Origin: Montifringilla adamsi | Lineage: Eukaryota; Chordata; Aves; Passeriformes; Passeridae | Assembly (NCBI GenBank): GCA_017590115.1 | Contig: JAGGNK010010337.1 | Span: 5,531,679-5,595,678, forward strand | Direction: 5' to 3' | Length of the DNA stretch: 64,000 nt | Shown here: positions 24,716-38,423 of the stretch, in pieces | Position numbering within the stretch: the first letter of the stretch is position 1 | Layout of the letters: each line of letters opens with the position of its first letter | Notes under the pieces: model-generated | Told to the model about the DNA's origin: nothing | Seen by the model: the letters and a program-made list of their open reading frames with translations, nothing else | Databases searched by the model: none | Position numbers and translations under genes: made by a program

Positions 24716-27700
24716 AACTATTTAGAACAACAAACTTCCTTTTTTCTCCTCCTGCCATCAGAGTAGCCAAAGTTCCCTCTCAGAAGAGGGTTTAGAAAAA
24801 TGGTGATCCCTGCCTCCTTTATACATTTGCTATGAACGCACTCTAAAATCATACTGTGTTTCTTTGGGGCACATTTGGCAGCGTACAGATAAAGGATCGC
24901 CACTGAGAGGGACACAGAGGCATACACTTCAGTTGGGTGACTGTATGTAGACACATCATCACTGCCTTCTAGAGGTGAAACCAAGAAGAGATAGCAGTGT
25001 GACACTCTGTCGCCAGCTATGCAAATTCAAGTAGCTTCAACTGCTCTCAAAAGGTGTTGATCCAAAGCAAACATGAAATAGAAGTCAATGGATCTGAGTG
25101 GAAAATATTATAGCAGTCAAACAGGCTGCTCCAATAACACCACCTCTACCCACAGGTATGTTTGAAGGGGATGGGGAGAGAAGGGGAAAAGAGAGAAGGT
25201 TCTGTACTGAAGATCTGAGAGGTTTGGGCTTGTTTGGGGATGAGGTTTTTTCCTGAAGAAATCCCTTCCTCTACTAGGGAGCTGTGCAAGTCCCAGAATG
25301 CCAGAGGCTGAGATGGAAATATCCTTCATGAACTGCTGCAAGCAGCCACAGGGCCTTCCATAAATCACTGCAAGCTCAAATTGGGGTCATTAACATATGA
25401 CGAGGTCATGGCCCAATCATTACTGAATGCTCACAGCAGAGCTGTGATGAGTAAAGTCGTGCAGCATCCCACTCCACTGCTGGTTATCTATGCCCACCAA
25501 TCCCCAGCATCGTGCCAAGGGGCAGCCCTCTGGATAAAAGTCACATGCAAAACCTTGTTCCACAAACAAATCTTAGGGCTAAAAACTTAGCTTACAGGCT
25601 CTCTCACTCCAGGGAGCAACAAAATCAGTTTTTCAACCAGTAAAAGTCACCCTCTTTCTAATATCTCCACACACATGCACAGAGATATCCGCACCAAGCC
25701 AGACACCCCCCAGCACACGCCATGTGTTTGCACTGAGACACCCAGAGAACAACTCTGCAACAACCTCCAGGATCCATCGGCCAGCAGAGATGGCCCAAAC
25801 TCTGTGCAAGAAGAAAAGCTCTGCTTGTGCAGTAAGGAAGCACAGCTGCTGTGGCAATGGCATTTTAGCAGGTCAGAGCCGAGTCTGGAAAGCAACATTC
25901 CATCTTGACTCATCCCTGCCTGGAGGGTTAGCAGTTCACAAGAGGCCTGGTAGCACGAGGCTGCAATAGTTGTGCAGCACATCTGCTCCGTTATCTCAAC
26001 ACATGGACAGCTCCCACTAGTATGATCCACCCCTTATTTTTACATCCACCAAAATACATTGAATTCCTTCCTTCTCCCTCAGAAATCCAGTGCTGGCCTA
26101 GCTCACCACCTTCTTGTTGGACAGCTCAGTCACTCCAAATTCATCCCGCCAATGCTGGTGAGAGATGAAATCAGATCCTGGGGCTCCACAGCCCAAAGCT
26201 GGTCCCCCTCCAGGTCCCTGAGAAATCCTTTGCGGTCGCAGGGACGTCACTGCTGAGGTGGGATCTACCTCAGACTGAGGAGGCTGCCTCTGGTTGTTAT
26301 TAGCTGTACTAAGGATTCGAAGGACACGGAGGCATCAAGCCAGCTTCTACTCCAAAATGCAGAGATCCTACATTTGCAGAACATGCATCTGGCCTTCATT
26401 AATTCTTAAATGGTCCAACGTGGAATCAGAGTGGGGGGCAGGGAGGGAGCTAACACACTCCACACTGAACAAGGGACATTCAGACAACAGGATGTTTGGC
26501 TTTGAAGATGTTTCTGATCGGGGAGTGTCTTATCCAACAAGCTCATGCTGCAGCTGCAGCAGCATGGCCCTGGGTGCTTGTGTGGGACAGATAGCCTCCA
26601 GCAAGGGCTTGGCCTCAAAGTTTATCAAGGTGGTCATCACACACCTTAGGATGGTAGCTAGGGGGCCAGGCCAAGCAAGGAGATTGGAAATTCAGCCATA
26701 ACGAGGTGATGAGATGGTCTTTCACCCTGACAAAAGGAGGAATTGGACTCGAACATATTGCAAATTCTTGAAGAGCAGATCTCAGAGCATGGGCAGGCTG
26801 GAGAAATGAGGTGAATGTTGATTCATCCTTTCCCTCCACATGGCTGGAGGCACAACCATCTTTTCCCTAAGGACCCGAGAATAAACAGATAATTACACAA
26901 ACACACGACAAAGGTCTGTGTTTCCTCCAAGAGGGAAGAGCATCCCCTGTCTGGAAGACAGAGGGGTGGCAGATTGAAGGAGAGTTTCAGTCTGGCTCAC
27001 AAGAATCAGAGTCCATCTGTGAGCGTGGCTATGAGTGTACATGAAGAGTGATTCAGCACGTACGAATATCTAGAGAGGTGGGTCGCTGAGCACGCAGCTG
27101 AGCATGCTTGTGTGGGCAGCACAGCACATGGCAGAATATCAGGACACAAGCAGCCTGTGGATAAACAAGTGTGTCAGAAGTGAAAGGACACAGCAGAGCA
27201 GGGGACATGTTTGGAGGAAGAAGTCAAGAACTGTGCCAACTTCCATTAAATCTGGAACATTCCCTCACTTTGTTGTGGCACAGCAGCCTACAGGGAGAAG
27301 CAGCCAATACCCTGTAGCTCATTGGTGGCATCAGACAGTAACACTTTCGCTGATTTGGTGCTCAGAAATGGGGCAGACCTTGGGTTGACCTGACCTCTAA
27401 ATGAGCAGAACAGGAACTGCGGGAAATGACGGTGTAAACAGGAAGGTATGAGATAAATAAGAGATGGGGAGGGAAGACATCCATTTAAAGTGGCAGCTGC
27501 TTTTTCGCTTCATTTCACCTCTTCTGCTCAGCTAGAAATCAAGGCTCCCACCCTCTTCTGCTCACCTGCCAGAACAGCATACACTTACTACTTACAGCTC
27601 TTTCCTAGCTGATGCAAAGCTTGCTTCATGCCCCTGTTAACACCACGGCTGAGGTTGTCCAGAAACTGGGGAGAACATGTCTACATGCTCCAACAACTTG

Positions 27701-28515
27701 AAGGAGAAGACTGGGTACAAGGTTTCCAGCTAACTCCTCTCTTGGCAGGGCCAGAGGTGTTATATGCAACACAACAATGCCCAGTGATCTCCCCTCCACG
27801 TCCTCCAGTTGAGGTTGTGGTAGATGCTGGACAATCATGTGACACGAGGCCTCCTCCTAAGCATTTAGGGCAGTTAGGGGAAACAGAATACATCAGGGAA
27901 GAGTGATCAGCTCCAAGTGATGTAGTGTAATGGAACAGAGGGAAGAAGTGGGAATAAGTTCTCTTCTAGCTCCATCCAGGGTTAGGTGTCTCTAGGAACT
28001 GAACCTTGCTCAGCATCTGTCCAACCTCAACTTCTGCAAGCTGCAATCTGTGCCTTTTAGGGACAGTACTCTGCCCTGGTGATCTCAGAAGAGAGATCAT
28101 CAGCCTTTAGTTTCTGCAGCCTGATGTAGTTCCAATTTTAAGCCACTTTTAGCATAGCAAATCTACATTTAGATATTAGACATGCAGAGTTCTGTGCTCC
28201 CACTCCAGGGTCACAAACACGCTTTTCCTATTCTGATGACTTAACAACCAGTAAAAAAGGATGGGGAACCTTCTGGTCAGCCTAAGCATTTTTGTTTTCT
28301 CTTCAGAACTGGATGTTCCTTGCCTACTAGAATGAGATTTTAGTCCTGCAATTTCTGATCACTCGTGCTGGCAACTGCCTTTGCAGTTTGCTCAGCTATC
28401 CTCTTATCCCTTCTCTTAGGGAAGTGGCAGAAGGCTGTGCCCTACATTTCCAGGGCAAAATACAGAACTGTCACAGGCCAGTGTAGAAGGGATCAGCCCC
28501 ATTTATCTGGAAAGG
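24716..28515. other. No gene seen; unique sequence
   Basis: Frames of up to 135 codons (25647-26030 minus, 26294-26701 plus) overlap frames on the other strand and show no known domain. No RNA gene or recognised repeat. Confidence 0.58.
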
Positions 28516-28535
28516 AAAAAAAAAAAAAAAAAAAA
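28516..28535. repeat. A20 homopolymer
   Basis: Uninterrupted run of 20 A with no recognisable element upstream. Confidence 0.85.
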
Positions 28536-31500
28536 GCCAAGTCCAACCAACTCAGCCCTGTTACAGAAACCCAGTTAAGTACACAAGCTAAACAAAACAC
28601 AATTAGGTTTCCTTTGGCCAGCCTGGAACATATGGTATTCGTCAGCCAGTCGTGTTCCTCTCTCAATTCTGGCAGCAGATAGCTAACTTGTTCCAAGCAC
28701 TGAGAAAGCTCCTGGAAAGTCAGCATGCTGAGCAAACTTTTGGAGGGGGGCTAGCTGGGGATATAATAGCTCACACAGACACAGATTTGACAGCATTTCT
28801 TCCACATTGTTCAGTGCAGCTCTAGGTTACAGTGCCTCTGGCTTTAGTACATTCCTGGTTCACATTGTTCCCAGTGGTGTTGTATCTCTACACCCTCATT
28901 TGCTAAGCACACACACACAGTTTTGGGGTCGAGGGCTCCTATCAAGTAGGAAGACAAAGGTGTAGAAGGAAGAGAGGTTCCTGTGGATTTGGGCTCATAA
29001 AGAAACCCTAAAAGGACAAATTGCTTCCATGAACAGCACAGCAAGGCCTTTTTTACACTACCTTTCCAATGCAGGCTGAAAATGGCTGCTGCCATCCCAG
29101 AGTGGATTGATGAGCAGTTCCCCTGTAAGAAAATTACAACAAATACTGTGGTGTCACAGAGATTGGTGACTGCAGAAAGGAATAGCCTCTGAATTTGGTC
29201 ATCAACCAGAAAACTGCTTGAGGAGTCTGGCTCTGTGCTAGGCAGAGCCTGCTCTGCTGCAGTTTACAAAGCAGTTAGCAAAGAGCTGATTCACAGAGAA
29301 ATGAGCCCATGTTCTAATACAAGGAACTGGAAAGCGTGCTGTGGTACAGTAATGTCTGCAAACCAACTGCCACAGCAAAGCCAGTTATGTCTATGGGAAA
29401 AGGAAGCTGATAAAGGACCATTGATTTATTCCAGTTTCACACTGGAAGTGAGGACAGTGCTTCCCACTGCACAGTCTAGGCCTGCATGAGAGTTTCAGCT
29501 GCTTTTTGTGTCCACATAGTTTAGCCTCATCATTGCCAGCACTAGTCTGATACCTCTTGCATAGGTTTGCTTGGTCTGCTGGAGGCCTTTTGTCAGCAAG
29601 GAAGCCAATTTATTCCATCCAGTGCAGTTACAAGCCAGCACTGCCTCCAAGTTTCTGCACTACCTTTTATCTTCCCATACACACTTGGCCTTACTGCACA
29701 TCTGTTCCTCTCCTGTCCCTGTTGACAGCCTGGTTGGCTCAGGCCACTACAGACTCAGCCTAGCTTTCTTCAGGCAGTGAAAAAGTAGGAAATGTGGCTG
29801 TAAAGTAGAGCAAGAGTATTTCTTCTCATCATTTCTGTGCTCTTTGGCCCACCTGTTTGCTGCCAGAGTCTGGCTTCCTCCCTCATTCACCTGCTAGGCA
29901 CAGCCACTCTTGTTCCTTCATTGCTGAAGACCATGGTACTTCAACTCCCTAACACACAGCTTTTCAGTGACATTCGTGCTACATCAGTAGCACTTCAGAG
30001 TTGCATAGGTTCTTTTACATGCTCCTTGTAACCCTATACTCTTTGTAACAGGAGGTATTCCCTCACTTCCATTTCCAGCTTTTTGCCATCTAACATCTGG
30101 CTTAGGCAATAAGCTTCTGTATGTCCTCACTGCATTCACCACCTGTCAAGTTACTGGAAATAAATGCATTGGGAAAGGATATTCCACCCTTTTGGGCTGC
30201 TCTTACAAACCAGCCACGTTTGCCATGCTCACCACTTATGTGCTGGGGCACATCAAGGACTGAAGTGCCTGCAGAAAACTTTTGCATATGTTTCTCTTAG
30301 ACGACTGCTTATCCCCACCACATTCAGAAATTTTGCTGGAGCTCACAGCTCCAGTGTGGCATTTCATTAGGATTATGCACGTCCCCTTGGTCAGCTCATC
30401 TCTGGCCTGACAGACGTCTTGCTCTACATTTATAACAATGTAAATCTCCACCAAGGATAATGGGCACAGCACACTGCTCACAATCACTTCTGGCACAAGC
30501 TTCACCAATGCAGCCAGACAAGCCACCTGCCCTTTGCAGTAGGGGACCAGCTGAGTTTTGGTCTCAGGACCTGAAGAATCTACTGCAGCTTCATCCTTCA
30601 AGAACATCATCTACCACCCCTTTAGGAGCTCTGTGGAGTGAAGCAGCAGTGCATCACCATCCCCTCCCCACAACAAGGAGGTGAGTGTGGCTGGCATTTC
30701 TTCTTGTCCACATCACAGACTTCAGTGGGATCTGGTCACTGAGGGCCATTCATCTCTTTTGCTCTCAGGTCCTGCTCAGCAATACCCTGCTGGGCTTTTC
30801 CCATCCATCGTTACTGGCAATTTCATCTCTGTCCCTTGCTGGGCACTTCCTCCCCTTGCCCTTGAATCAGAGGGTTTTTTCCCCTTCCTCAAAGGAACTT
30901 GTAACATTTACTGCATGGTATCGGAATCTTTGGACTGAACCAAGTCACAGTTCAGCAAAATCAGACTGGTTTCAGCTTCCTCACAGTAGGAAACTGGTTA
31001 TGCTGCAGCTGTCTCTGTTTTCCTGTTTAAACCATCCCATCTTCCTAAGACTCTGTCCTCGGTGGCAGAGGAGCTGTGTGGCTTCTGAAACAGGAGATGG
31101 CAGTTGCCAAAGGTCATTTGCAAAGCCATTAAAAGCAAGAGGGGACTTCACAATGTTTCCATCAGTAAGCAGAGTTACAGCACTTGGCTCCTTCCTGCAG
31201 TCTCCCAGTATCTCTCATTAACACCGGTTCACTACTGCTCCTCTGGGAGCCAAGTGAATTTTCTCTGGCTTCCAGGATGGAGCTTTCTAATGCAAACCTG
31301 GTGCAATGTCCCTGCATGCCCTGTTCCAGGCTGTGTGACTTCACCTGCGCCACAGCAGACCGCAGCACCCCCTCGCCATGCCACTTCCAGCACTATAGGA
31401 CTCCTTGTGTTATTTAAGTTATCTCACATGTTGGAAAGTATCACACAGTATTTTACAGGTCTTCAAAACTGTCCAACAGACAAACAATGAAACCACACAT

Positions 31501-32084
31501 ACACAGAGATCTCAAAGGGCACCATTATTTTGCCTAAGCCTCTGCTGACAGCTTTCAACCTGCCATGCATCCAGAATTCCTCCCCTTCCCTGTGAGTTCA
31601 TTGAAGCCACACAATTTTACATGAAAGAGCAAGGTGCCAAACATTCAGGGCTGCCCAGAACAGGTTACTCATTGGCACGATCCAGATAGGCACAGCAGAC
31701 AAGCTGCCCTTTCATGCAGCAGTGAGGGGAGCTCTCAAAAATGGACATGTGCATACACATGCCACGTTTGTTTTCTTGTACTGGCATTACTCAGTAGTAC
31801 CTGCTACGGGGGAAGCACTTCTATGCTGTGAAAACACCTAAGCATGAACATTGCTTTTATGTACATGAATAGAAGAATTTGGGAGCCTGTATTAGCCACT
31901 TGTAAATGAGTGTGCCCACCTCGCTTGAAAAGCTGGCGCAGCATGCAAGTAAATGTAAGCATAATAAAAAATAATAGGAAACAGACAGGCAATAGAATTA
32001 AGAGCAGCAGCCAGCTGGGATCTTCTAACCAGTGACATCAAGGGATTGCTGAGGTAATACACTGATGGGTTTTAAATTAACTGT
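28536..32084. other. No gene seen; unique sequence
   Basis: No exon or RNA gene is recognised. Overlapping plus-strand frames of 178 and 128 codons at 30685-31490 occur in pyrimidine-rich sequence and have no family similarity that I can see. Confidence 0.57.
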
Positions 32085-32700
32085 AACCACTCAGGAAAAA
32101 GATCTAGGCGTCACTGCGGACAGCTCAATGAAAACATCTGCTCTGTGCACAGAGGCCATCAGGAAAAAAAGAACCAAAAAATGTTAGGTTGAATAGGATA
32201 AAGAACAATACCAAAAACGTTATAAATGCCACCACATAAATCAATGACACATTCACACTTTGAGAATGAGCTGAAGCCTGCTCACCCATTTCAGAGCAGG
32301 GATAACAGGAACAGAGGCCAGAGAAGAATGCCAAAAAATTGTTAGAGACACAGAAAGGCTTCCAACGTTGTTAGAAGGAAAGCTCAAGGTCCAAATGGTT
32401 CAATAGCTTGCACTAGAAGTGTATAAAATGATGAGTGAGACAGGGCAAATAGGAATAAATTGTGGCCACCTAAAAACACTCCAAAAACATTATTGCAACA
32501 GGAAAAAGAAAGCCCATCAATATTTTGCAGATTTCCCAGTCAACATCTGAAGCTTGATGCCACAAGATGTCAGAGAGTTCAGCTCTCACCACACTGCCAT
32601 CACAAAACAGTGAATGAAATGTATAGGATACACAGATGCATCCTGGCTGAAGGGCCTGGGCAGGCACTGAATCCCTGGGCTAGGAAGAGACAGTGAAACC
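32085..32700 (+). mobile_element. Ancient CR1-like LINE fragment, sense
   Basis: The plus strand resembles the 3' part of reptile-type CR1 ORF2. A block reading AAAGATCTAGGCGTCACTGC, then GACAGCTCAATGAAAACATC, corresponds to the 'DLGV..DSSLKTS' segment. It is followed by a degraded KKANKMLG-like block, a TATAAAATGATGAGTGAGAC block and a CCCATCAATATTTTGC block in the expected order. The reading frame is destroyed by indels and stops. It is much more diverged than the copies at 22 kb and 62 kb. The 3' boundary is unclear and may extend toward 32,850. Confidence 0.62.
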
Positions 32701-34105
32701 AATGGCAATGAGGAACTCGATACTAGCAAGAATGCAAGGAGAAGTTAAAGGAGAAAAAGGTGCCTGGAAAAGGAAAATGGGAGATAAACTACATGTAATC
32801 ATCTGGAAAAAGTTTAAGGGAGGTGTTTTGTGAGACTTCATCTTTCAGTCTCCAAGTGATAGAGGGGAAATTTTTTTAAGGTACTGCTAGGCTGTGTCAG
32901 AGCATATGCTCCAGTCCTCTGATGAGAGGAAAAATGGAAGGTGCTGATCACAGGTGAATGTTTACAGCTGCAGCCAGCTGGGCTGCAGACAGAGCAGCCA
33001 AGCCATGAAGAGCTGTCCCATTCAAGCCTATGCTCCAAACACCAACATCCTGGTCCATCCCCAAGCACTGCATTCCCTTTGCAACCCAGCTCACCATTCT
33101 AACTTCAAAAATAAACATCTGAATATCCTGCAGATGTGGAATTTCAGGCAGCATTGAGTGTTTTCAGTCTATGGTTTGATTTTGGCTGGCACAGAGAAAC
33201 CAGCTGCAGTGGTGCACATTTTGAGCAGCATGAGGAAAGAATATTTTTTCCGATGTTATCTACTGTGCCTCCAGCTCAACCATCCTAGAGACTCAAAGTG
33301 TATCTAGTATGTATAGAGCTGGGGCTTTTTCCAGCACACAGGGACTTGAGACAGCACAAAACAACTGTTTTTGCCTGCAACTCAGCAAATGCACACCACT
33401 GAGCACAATCTGAGCAGGTACTTAACTACAAGGGCTAACAAACCTCTTCAGACAGTATGTTTGTTAAGAGGGTCATCCTGATCTGCACATGGCTCTGATT
33501 TCCTTTTCAAGAGCAAGCAGATGGACAAGGACAGCAGAAATAGACCCTTATGACCACTGAAACATAGCAATTTTACCTTCATGTTCAGGGATTTCACTCA
33601 AGCTCTCCCCAGCTGTAGTACCAAGAGCAGTTGGGGTGGTAACATGAACATATGGGAAGCATTAAAGCACAACCTCACAGCACTTGGGCCCATCCAGACT
33701 ACTCATATGTTACAGGGCATGAGGTTGCCTGCTCCTCTGTCCATCAGTGTGCCCACGGGATGCCCACTGCAGGGCTTTCCTCTGCTTATGCAGGCCTGGC
33801 ACTGGGGGTTTTTGCTCCACTGTGCATGAATGGTGGTGTGGATGCCTAGCCAGGCAAGGGCCTAAACTGGAAATGTGACACCAGGTAAGCAATCACACAG
33901 ATTTATGGTAGTGGATGTACCAGCACAAGCCCATCAAGCAGCAGTCCTAGTCCTGGAATGAGACCATCCATCCCCAAAGGCATGGCTCTTGCCACTCTTC
34001 TGTATTGGAAACGGCAGATGGGTAAGAGTTTGCCCTACAGTCCTGGGGCAGTAGGACATTTTTCCTCCTTTCCCTCCCAAGTGTTCCCCTCCACCTACCC
34101 TTCTC
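32701..34105. other. No gene seen; unique sequence
   Basis: No exon, RNA gene or clear repeat. Short frames only. Confidence 0.6.
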
Positions 34106-34106
34106 C

Positions 34107-34275
34107 CAGGAAGCACAGAGCATCACAACCAGAAATAAAATCAACAATGGTGCAAAACACACAAATAATGCCACGGCTACTCGCACAACCTTTGACATCA
34201 GCTGCCTGCGCCTGCTTCCCTTTCCAGCCTGGGAAGCAGGAGCCCCAGCACAGCAACCACAGCATATATCATCCA
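34107..34275 (-). CDS. Hypothetical single-pass membrane microprotein exon (weak)
   Basis: On the minus strand an ATG at 34,273-34,275 lies in a good Kozak context (AGA before it, G after it). It opens a frame beginning MDDICCGCC, with a basic cluster (SRRRQ) and then a hydrophobic segment of about 23 residues (VALFVCFAPLLILFLVVML core), ending LCASWEKG. The DNA then reads AGG|GTAGGT, a good splice-donor match at about 34,107. A cytosolic Cys/basic N-terminus followed by one membrane span would suit a small membrane protein. I recognise no family. A-rich plus-strand sequence readily gives hydrophobic minus-strand translations, so chance is a serious alternative. No partner exon is identified. 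Confidence 0.15.
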
Positions 34276-34299
34276 TTCTCCAGCTGTTTTTCTCCACAC

Positions 34300-36620
34300 C
34301 TCCTACCCCTAATCCCACGTGCCCTCCTTCCCCACCCAGCGGGGAACCCCACCACCAACATACCGTGCACACAACATAATAAAGCAACAGAGTACAGTGT
34401 TAAGCAAGGCTTTCATGTGCAGCCAACATTTCTAAAGGCACAGTACATGCTGTATGCTCAGTGCCGTCAGACTCCAAGACTGGATTCTCCAGTGTTTTAG
34501 GAAAAAGGTAAGGCAGGAGGAGAGTGTGAGGAGGGGGAACAGACCAAGCTTTGTGGAATTCTTTTTAAGAGTGTATGCATGACTGTATAAAAGGGCATTT
34601 TTTTTCCTGACCTCAAAGAGACAATATTATTTCACACAGACCTGTTTCCAAGAGCTGCCAAGCTATTTCTACATGAACTAGTGCCTGGTTGAGGCAGTGA
34701 CTGTGAAGGGGAAACCCTCTCTCCAAGTACGACATGGAAATTCCTTGACCTCAGCTGCAAAGCCAATCAACATGTGTGCAATGGGCCAATGAAAAAGAAA
34801 TTAAAATACCAGAGTGGCCAACACAGATGAGGGCAGGTGTGTAAGGGAGAAGGCACAGCTTGCTTTTTCCAGTCAAAAGGCCTGACAAAAAAACCAGGGA
34901 CACACCAGGCTGGGAAGAGGAGGAAAGTAGGGCAAAACCAAGAGCACTGAGACATTGGTTAGAAAAGCAAAGATGTAAAATGCCAGGCAAACAGGTTCTG
35001 AATCATATTGTAAAGCCCAAAGGTAGAAAGGCAGGGCAAACAGGCATGGAAGGCAGAAATAAATATTTATTTTAGGCATGCTATCGTTTGCTGTGCTTCA
35101 CAGAAAGGTTTGGGTGTTCACGGTGAGTCCAGACAGAGCCAAATAAGTTCATCATCAGTCTAGACCTGGTCACACCAAGCAGTGACTACACCACAGACCT
35201 GCACCCTACTCTAAGGCTGTGTTTGCTTTCTCCAGGCCATTGGAGAAAACACCTCCAGAGTGAAACTATTTTTCCTGACTGACATTAAGGACACACCAAC
35301 ATACTGTCTCCAGCAAAAGTCCCACAAACAAGTCACCACTGGATAAAGAGCTGAACAGCAACAACTGACCCATGTCAGCTTTCCAGTCAAGGGAGACAGA
35401 GCCCTTGAGTTTCTTTCTTGGAGTGCTGGATAGCTAGAATTAATGCATCTGAACCCTAGAAAATGCTTGTGATCAGGGCTGAACCCTTTAGGATAGGCAA
35501 AGCAGCATTCCCCCCATGGCAGAAAACCGATGCGTATCCCAACCGCTCCCTGGCTCCGCAATGGGATTAATAACACTTCGCAGTCAGGTGTGAACGTGAG
35601 CTCACAGCACTCCTGTAACACACCAGATGCACAGCCTGCTCTCGCCATGGGATAGATGTCAGTCAGAAGGGATCTCCCACTGCCAGAATAATTTGTCTTT
35701 TTCATGGCCCGCTCCCAGGTTAACAGCAGGAAAGATGACTGCAAGGTTTGGGCCACAGACCTTCCAAGCAGCCTGCATGAAGCAGAACAGCAAACACAAG
35801 AAGTGCTGGTGGCAGCCATGGGTCAGTTTAAGTGCACGCACAAGGATGGGGATGCACAGCTTTTTCAGAGCCATGAGCTTCTTCTAAGATCAGCCACAGA
35901 GACAAGCCACAGCTACAATTACAACAATGCTTGTATTTAGGGGAAGAAAGTAACAGCAGTCCATATGCTTTCATCCTTTTCAGAGTCCCAAGAAGCTCCA
36001 CTTGACAAAAAACATTCACTCCCTACAGCAAGAGTGACGTGCACTAAAGGCAACCATTTTGCAGGTGCTTAGATACTCTGCATTAAAGATTAAAGCAATC
36101 AGATCCAAGTGAGACCTGTGCTCCAAGACCTAAAACTGGGTCATAACCCACTCCATCCTCAATTAGTTCTCAGAGACCCCCAAACTGCTGTAGTTTCAGT
36201 ACCTGCTGGGTTTCCCCAGTCAAAGACAAGCCTTTGAAAAACAAGAGTGACATCCAAGGAACTTAATTCTTACTGAATCGCCAGCATGGGTTTTTTTGCA
36301 CACAATACCAGTTTGGGATATATGGCCTTTCCTATTAGACATCTAGAGGAAATGTGGATACCAATCCAGTCTCTCCTCTTTTCCCCTGGTCACCTGCCCC
36401 TCTCCTGCTAACGTCAAACTTTCCAAGGTCCCCCAGCGCTCGTGGTCTAGAACAGACATGTATTTATTAGGCCAAAATGAACAGAGTGTGCATGGATTAG
36501 AAAATGAGTCCTGTCTGTTCAGCTAGGGTTGGGCAAGCTTGTTTTGCCTGATTTAGAGGCCATTCAAACATTGTGGGTTTGAACATTACTGCATTAGTAT
36601 TTCACTTAGGAAAAACTGTG
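34300..36620. other. No gene seen; unique sequence
   Basis: A 202-codon minus-strand frame at 35211-35819 and an opposing 78-codon plus-strand frame at 35704-35940 have no known domains. No RNA gene or recognised repeat. Confidence 0.57.
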
Positions 36621-36639
36621 AAAAAAAAAAAAAAAAAAA
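36621..36639. repeat. A19 homopolymer
   Basis: Uninterrupted run of 19 A, located 147 bp before the much longer A tract at 36,787. Confidence 0.85.
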
Positions 36640-36785
36640 GAAATGTGAAGAGAAGGGGAAAAAATCCAGTGGAAACACAAATAGTGTATAACGTATATGG
36701 GATCCCCACTTATGCCAGGACAGATCTTCTAAGCCCTAAGACATTGCACAGGCTTCCTGTCAGCTAGAACTTCCTTTTGTATACA

Positions 36786-36786
<1 letters not shown>

Positions 36787-36834
<48 letters not shown>
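36787..36834. repeat. A48 homopolymer
   Basis: Uninterrupted run of 48 A, the longest homopolymer in the window. No polyadenylation signal or recognised element lies immediately upstream, and no target-site duplication is obvious. It could be an orphan retrocopy tail or simple slippage expansion. The exact length may be unreliable because long homopolymers are error-prone in sequencing. Confidence 0.9.
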
Positions 36835-36836
<2 letters not shown>

Positions 36837-38423
36837 AAAATCACCATAAAGAGATGGAACAGGTCAAAAGAAATGGATATACATGCCAGCTACAGCTGGT
36901 CCTAAACTCTGACCTGTCTTCATTCTTCATTTAGACTTCAAGATCAAGACCATGTAGATCAAGAAGAGAGAACTAATTTGCAAAGCTCCAAGTTGCTCAG
37001 ACCACCTTGAGTGAATCACAGCAGCTTTCTGCATCAACAGGACATGCTGCAAACTCTCCACAGCTCCTGCAGTTGGTTCATTAGGTTTCTCCCTCCCTCA
37101 GCTGCACCTGGCTGTGTGTAGGACTCCCAAGAGCTCAGCTTTCTAGAGATAATTAGCAGTAGTCATTTTACACCCCACTGGGGACAGGACCCCCTGACAG
37201 GTGACATTATATTAGGGCTCATCAACTAGAAAACAAGTCCTTCAGGTTCAAGAGCTAACCCTGAGAGGACAGCTGGTCTCTTCCCAAACTTCACCTCAAC
37301 AGCAGCAGAGGGGAAAGGTGTGAGACATCCTTAGTGCAGGGAGTAAAAGCAAGCAGAGGACACACGATGAAAGAGAAAATTGAGCACCAGGGAAGAAACT
37401 TAAGGTACTGAATGAACAAGGCAGCAAGGCTCTCTTTACCGATCTGACCACTTTAAACCACCTCCTCTATCACCCATCTCCATTTCAAAAGAAAAAACCT
37501 ACAAGGAATCAAGTGGACACCAAACTGAGAATAGCCTGCCTCCAGAGGCATTGTCACCAAATCCTACAGGTTGATTTACAGGTGAAAATAGAGACAAGAA
37601 ACAAAGAGGTGGGATGCTGACAATGGACATTGCTTACCTGCATGCAAGCAAGATCCACTGGCAGAGAGCATGGCCTGACTGAGCACTTCTCCCAGCACCC
37701 TGCAGCCCTCATCCTGAGATCTGCAAGCCCCAGAGAGCTCACTCAGGCAATTAACTCCACCTAAAACATCATTCCTTCCTCCTCCCTCTTCTCCATCAAA
37801 CCTCCCATCTCCATCCTCTGCTCCCATTTACACTTGGGCTCCACTCCTCCTCGCTAGCAGGTCCCATAAGCTGCATTAGTGAGAAAGAGAGGTTGTGTTT
37901 GTATCAAGAAACCACACACAAGGTACCACCATCATCTTGGGCCATCTTTTCACCCTGCCTCTGGGCCCCTTGTGCCCAGAGGGTACTCTCAAGACAAGCA
38001 CAGTTGCACAGATGTCAACAGGACTGCCCCAGCCCTGCTCTTGCCTGCAGTTCAGAGGAAGATGCTGTGAGCCCTATATGGCAATGACCCCACACAGGAG
38101 GAATCCCTTTTCTTCTCCATAACATCTCTGGCTTCCCCCCCCACCTAATCTATATTTTTTTTCCAGCCCATGTATACTTTCCAGCTCGTTTCCTCTTGCG
38201 GTTCTCATTTCCCGCTCCTAGGAGGTGAGCTCATGCGTTTCTCAATTACCAGCCAAAGAAAGAGAGAGGGAGAAAGCAATCTTATGGAAACAGATGAAGT
38301 CACGCCTGTATAAGGCCACATTACAGCTTATGCTCACAGAGCCCTGATGCAGACATTGCTGCCCCCCAACCCTGGCAGGGCAGCCCAGCTTCCCAGTCCA
38401 CATCTGAAGTTGTTCCCCTTGTG
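36835..38423. other. No gene seen; unique sequence
   Basis: No exon, RNA gene or repeat is recognised. Small overlapping frames on both strands only. Confidence 0.6.

Noticed and set aside
35211..35819. 202-codon minus-strand open frame
   Set aside because: Cys/Ser/Trp-rich with no recognisable motif. An opposing plus-strand frame is open at the same place.
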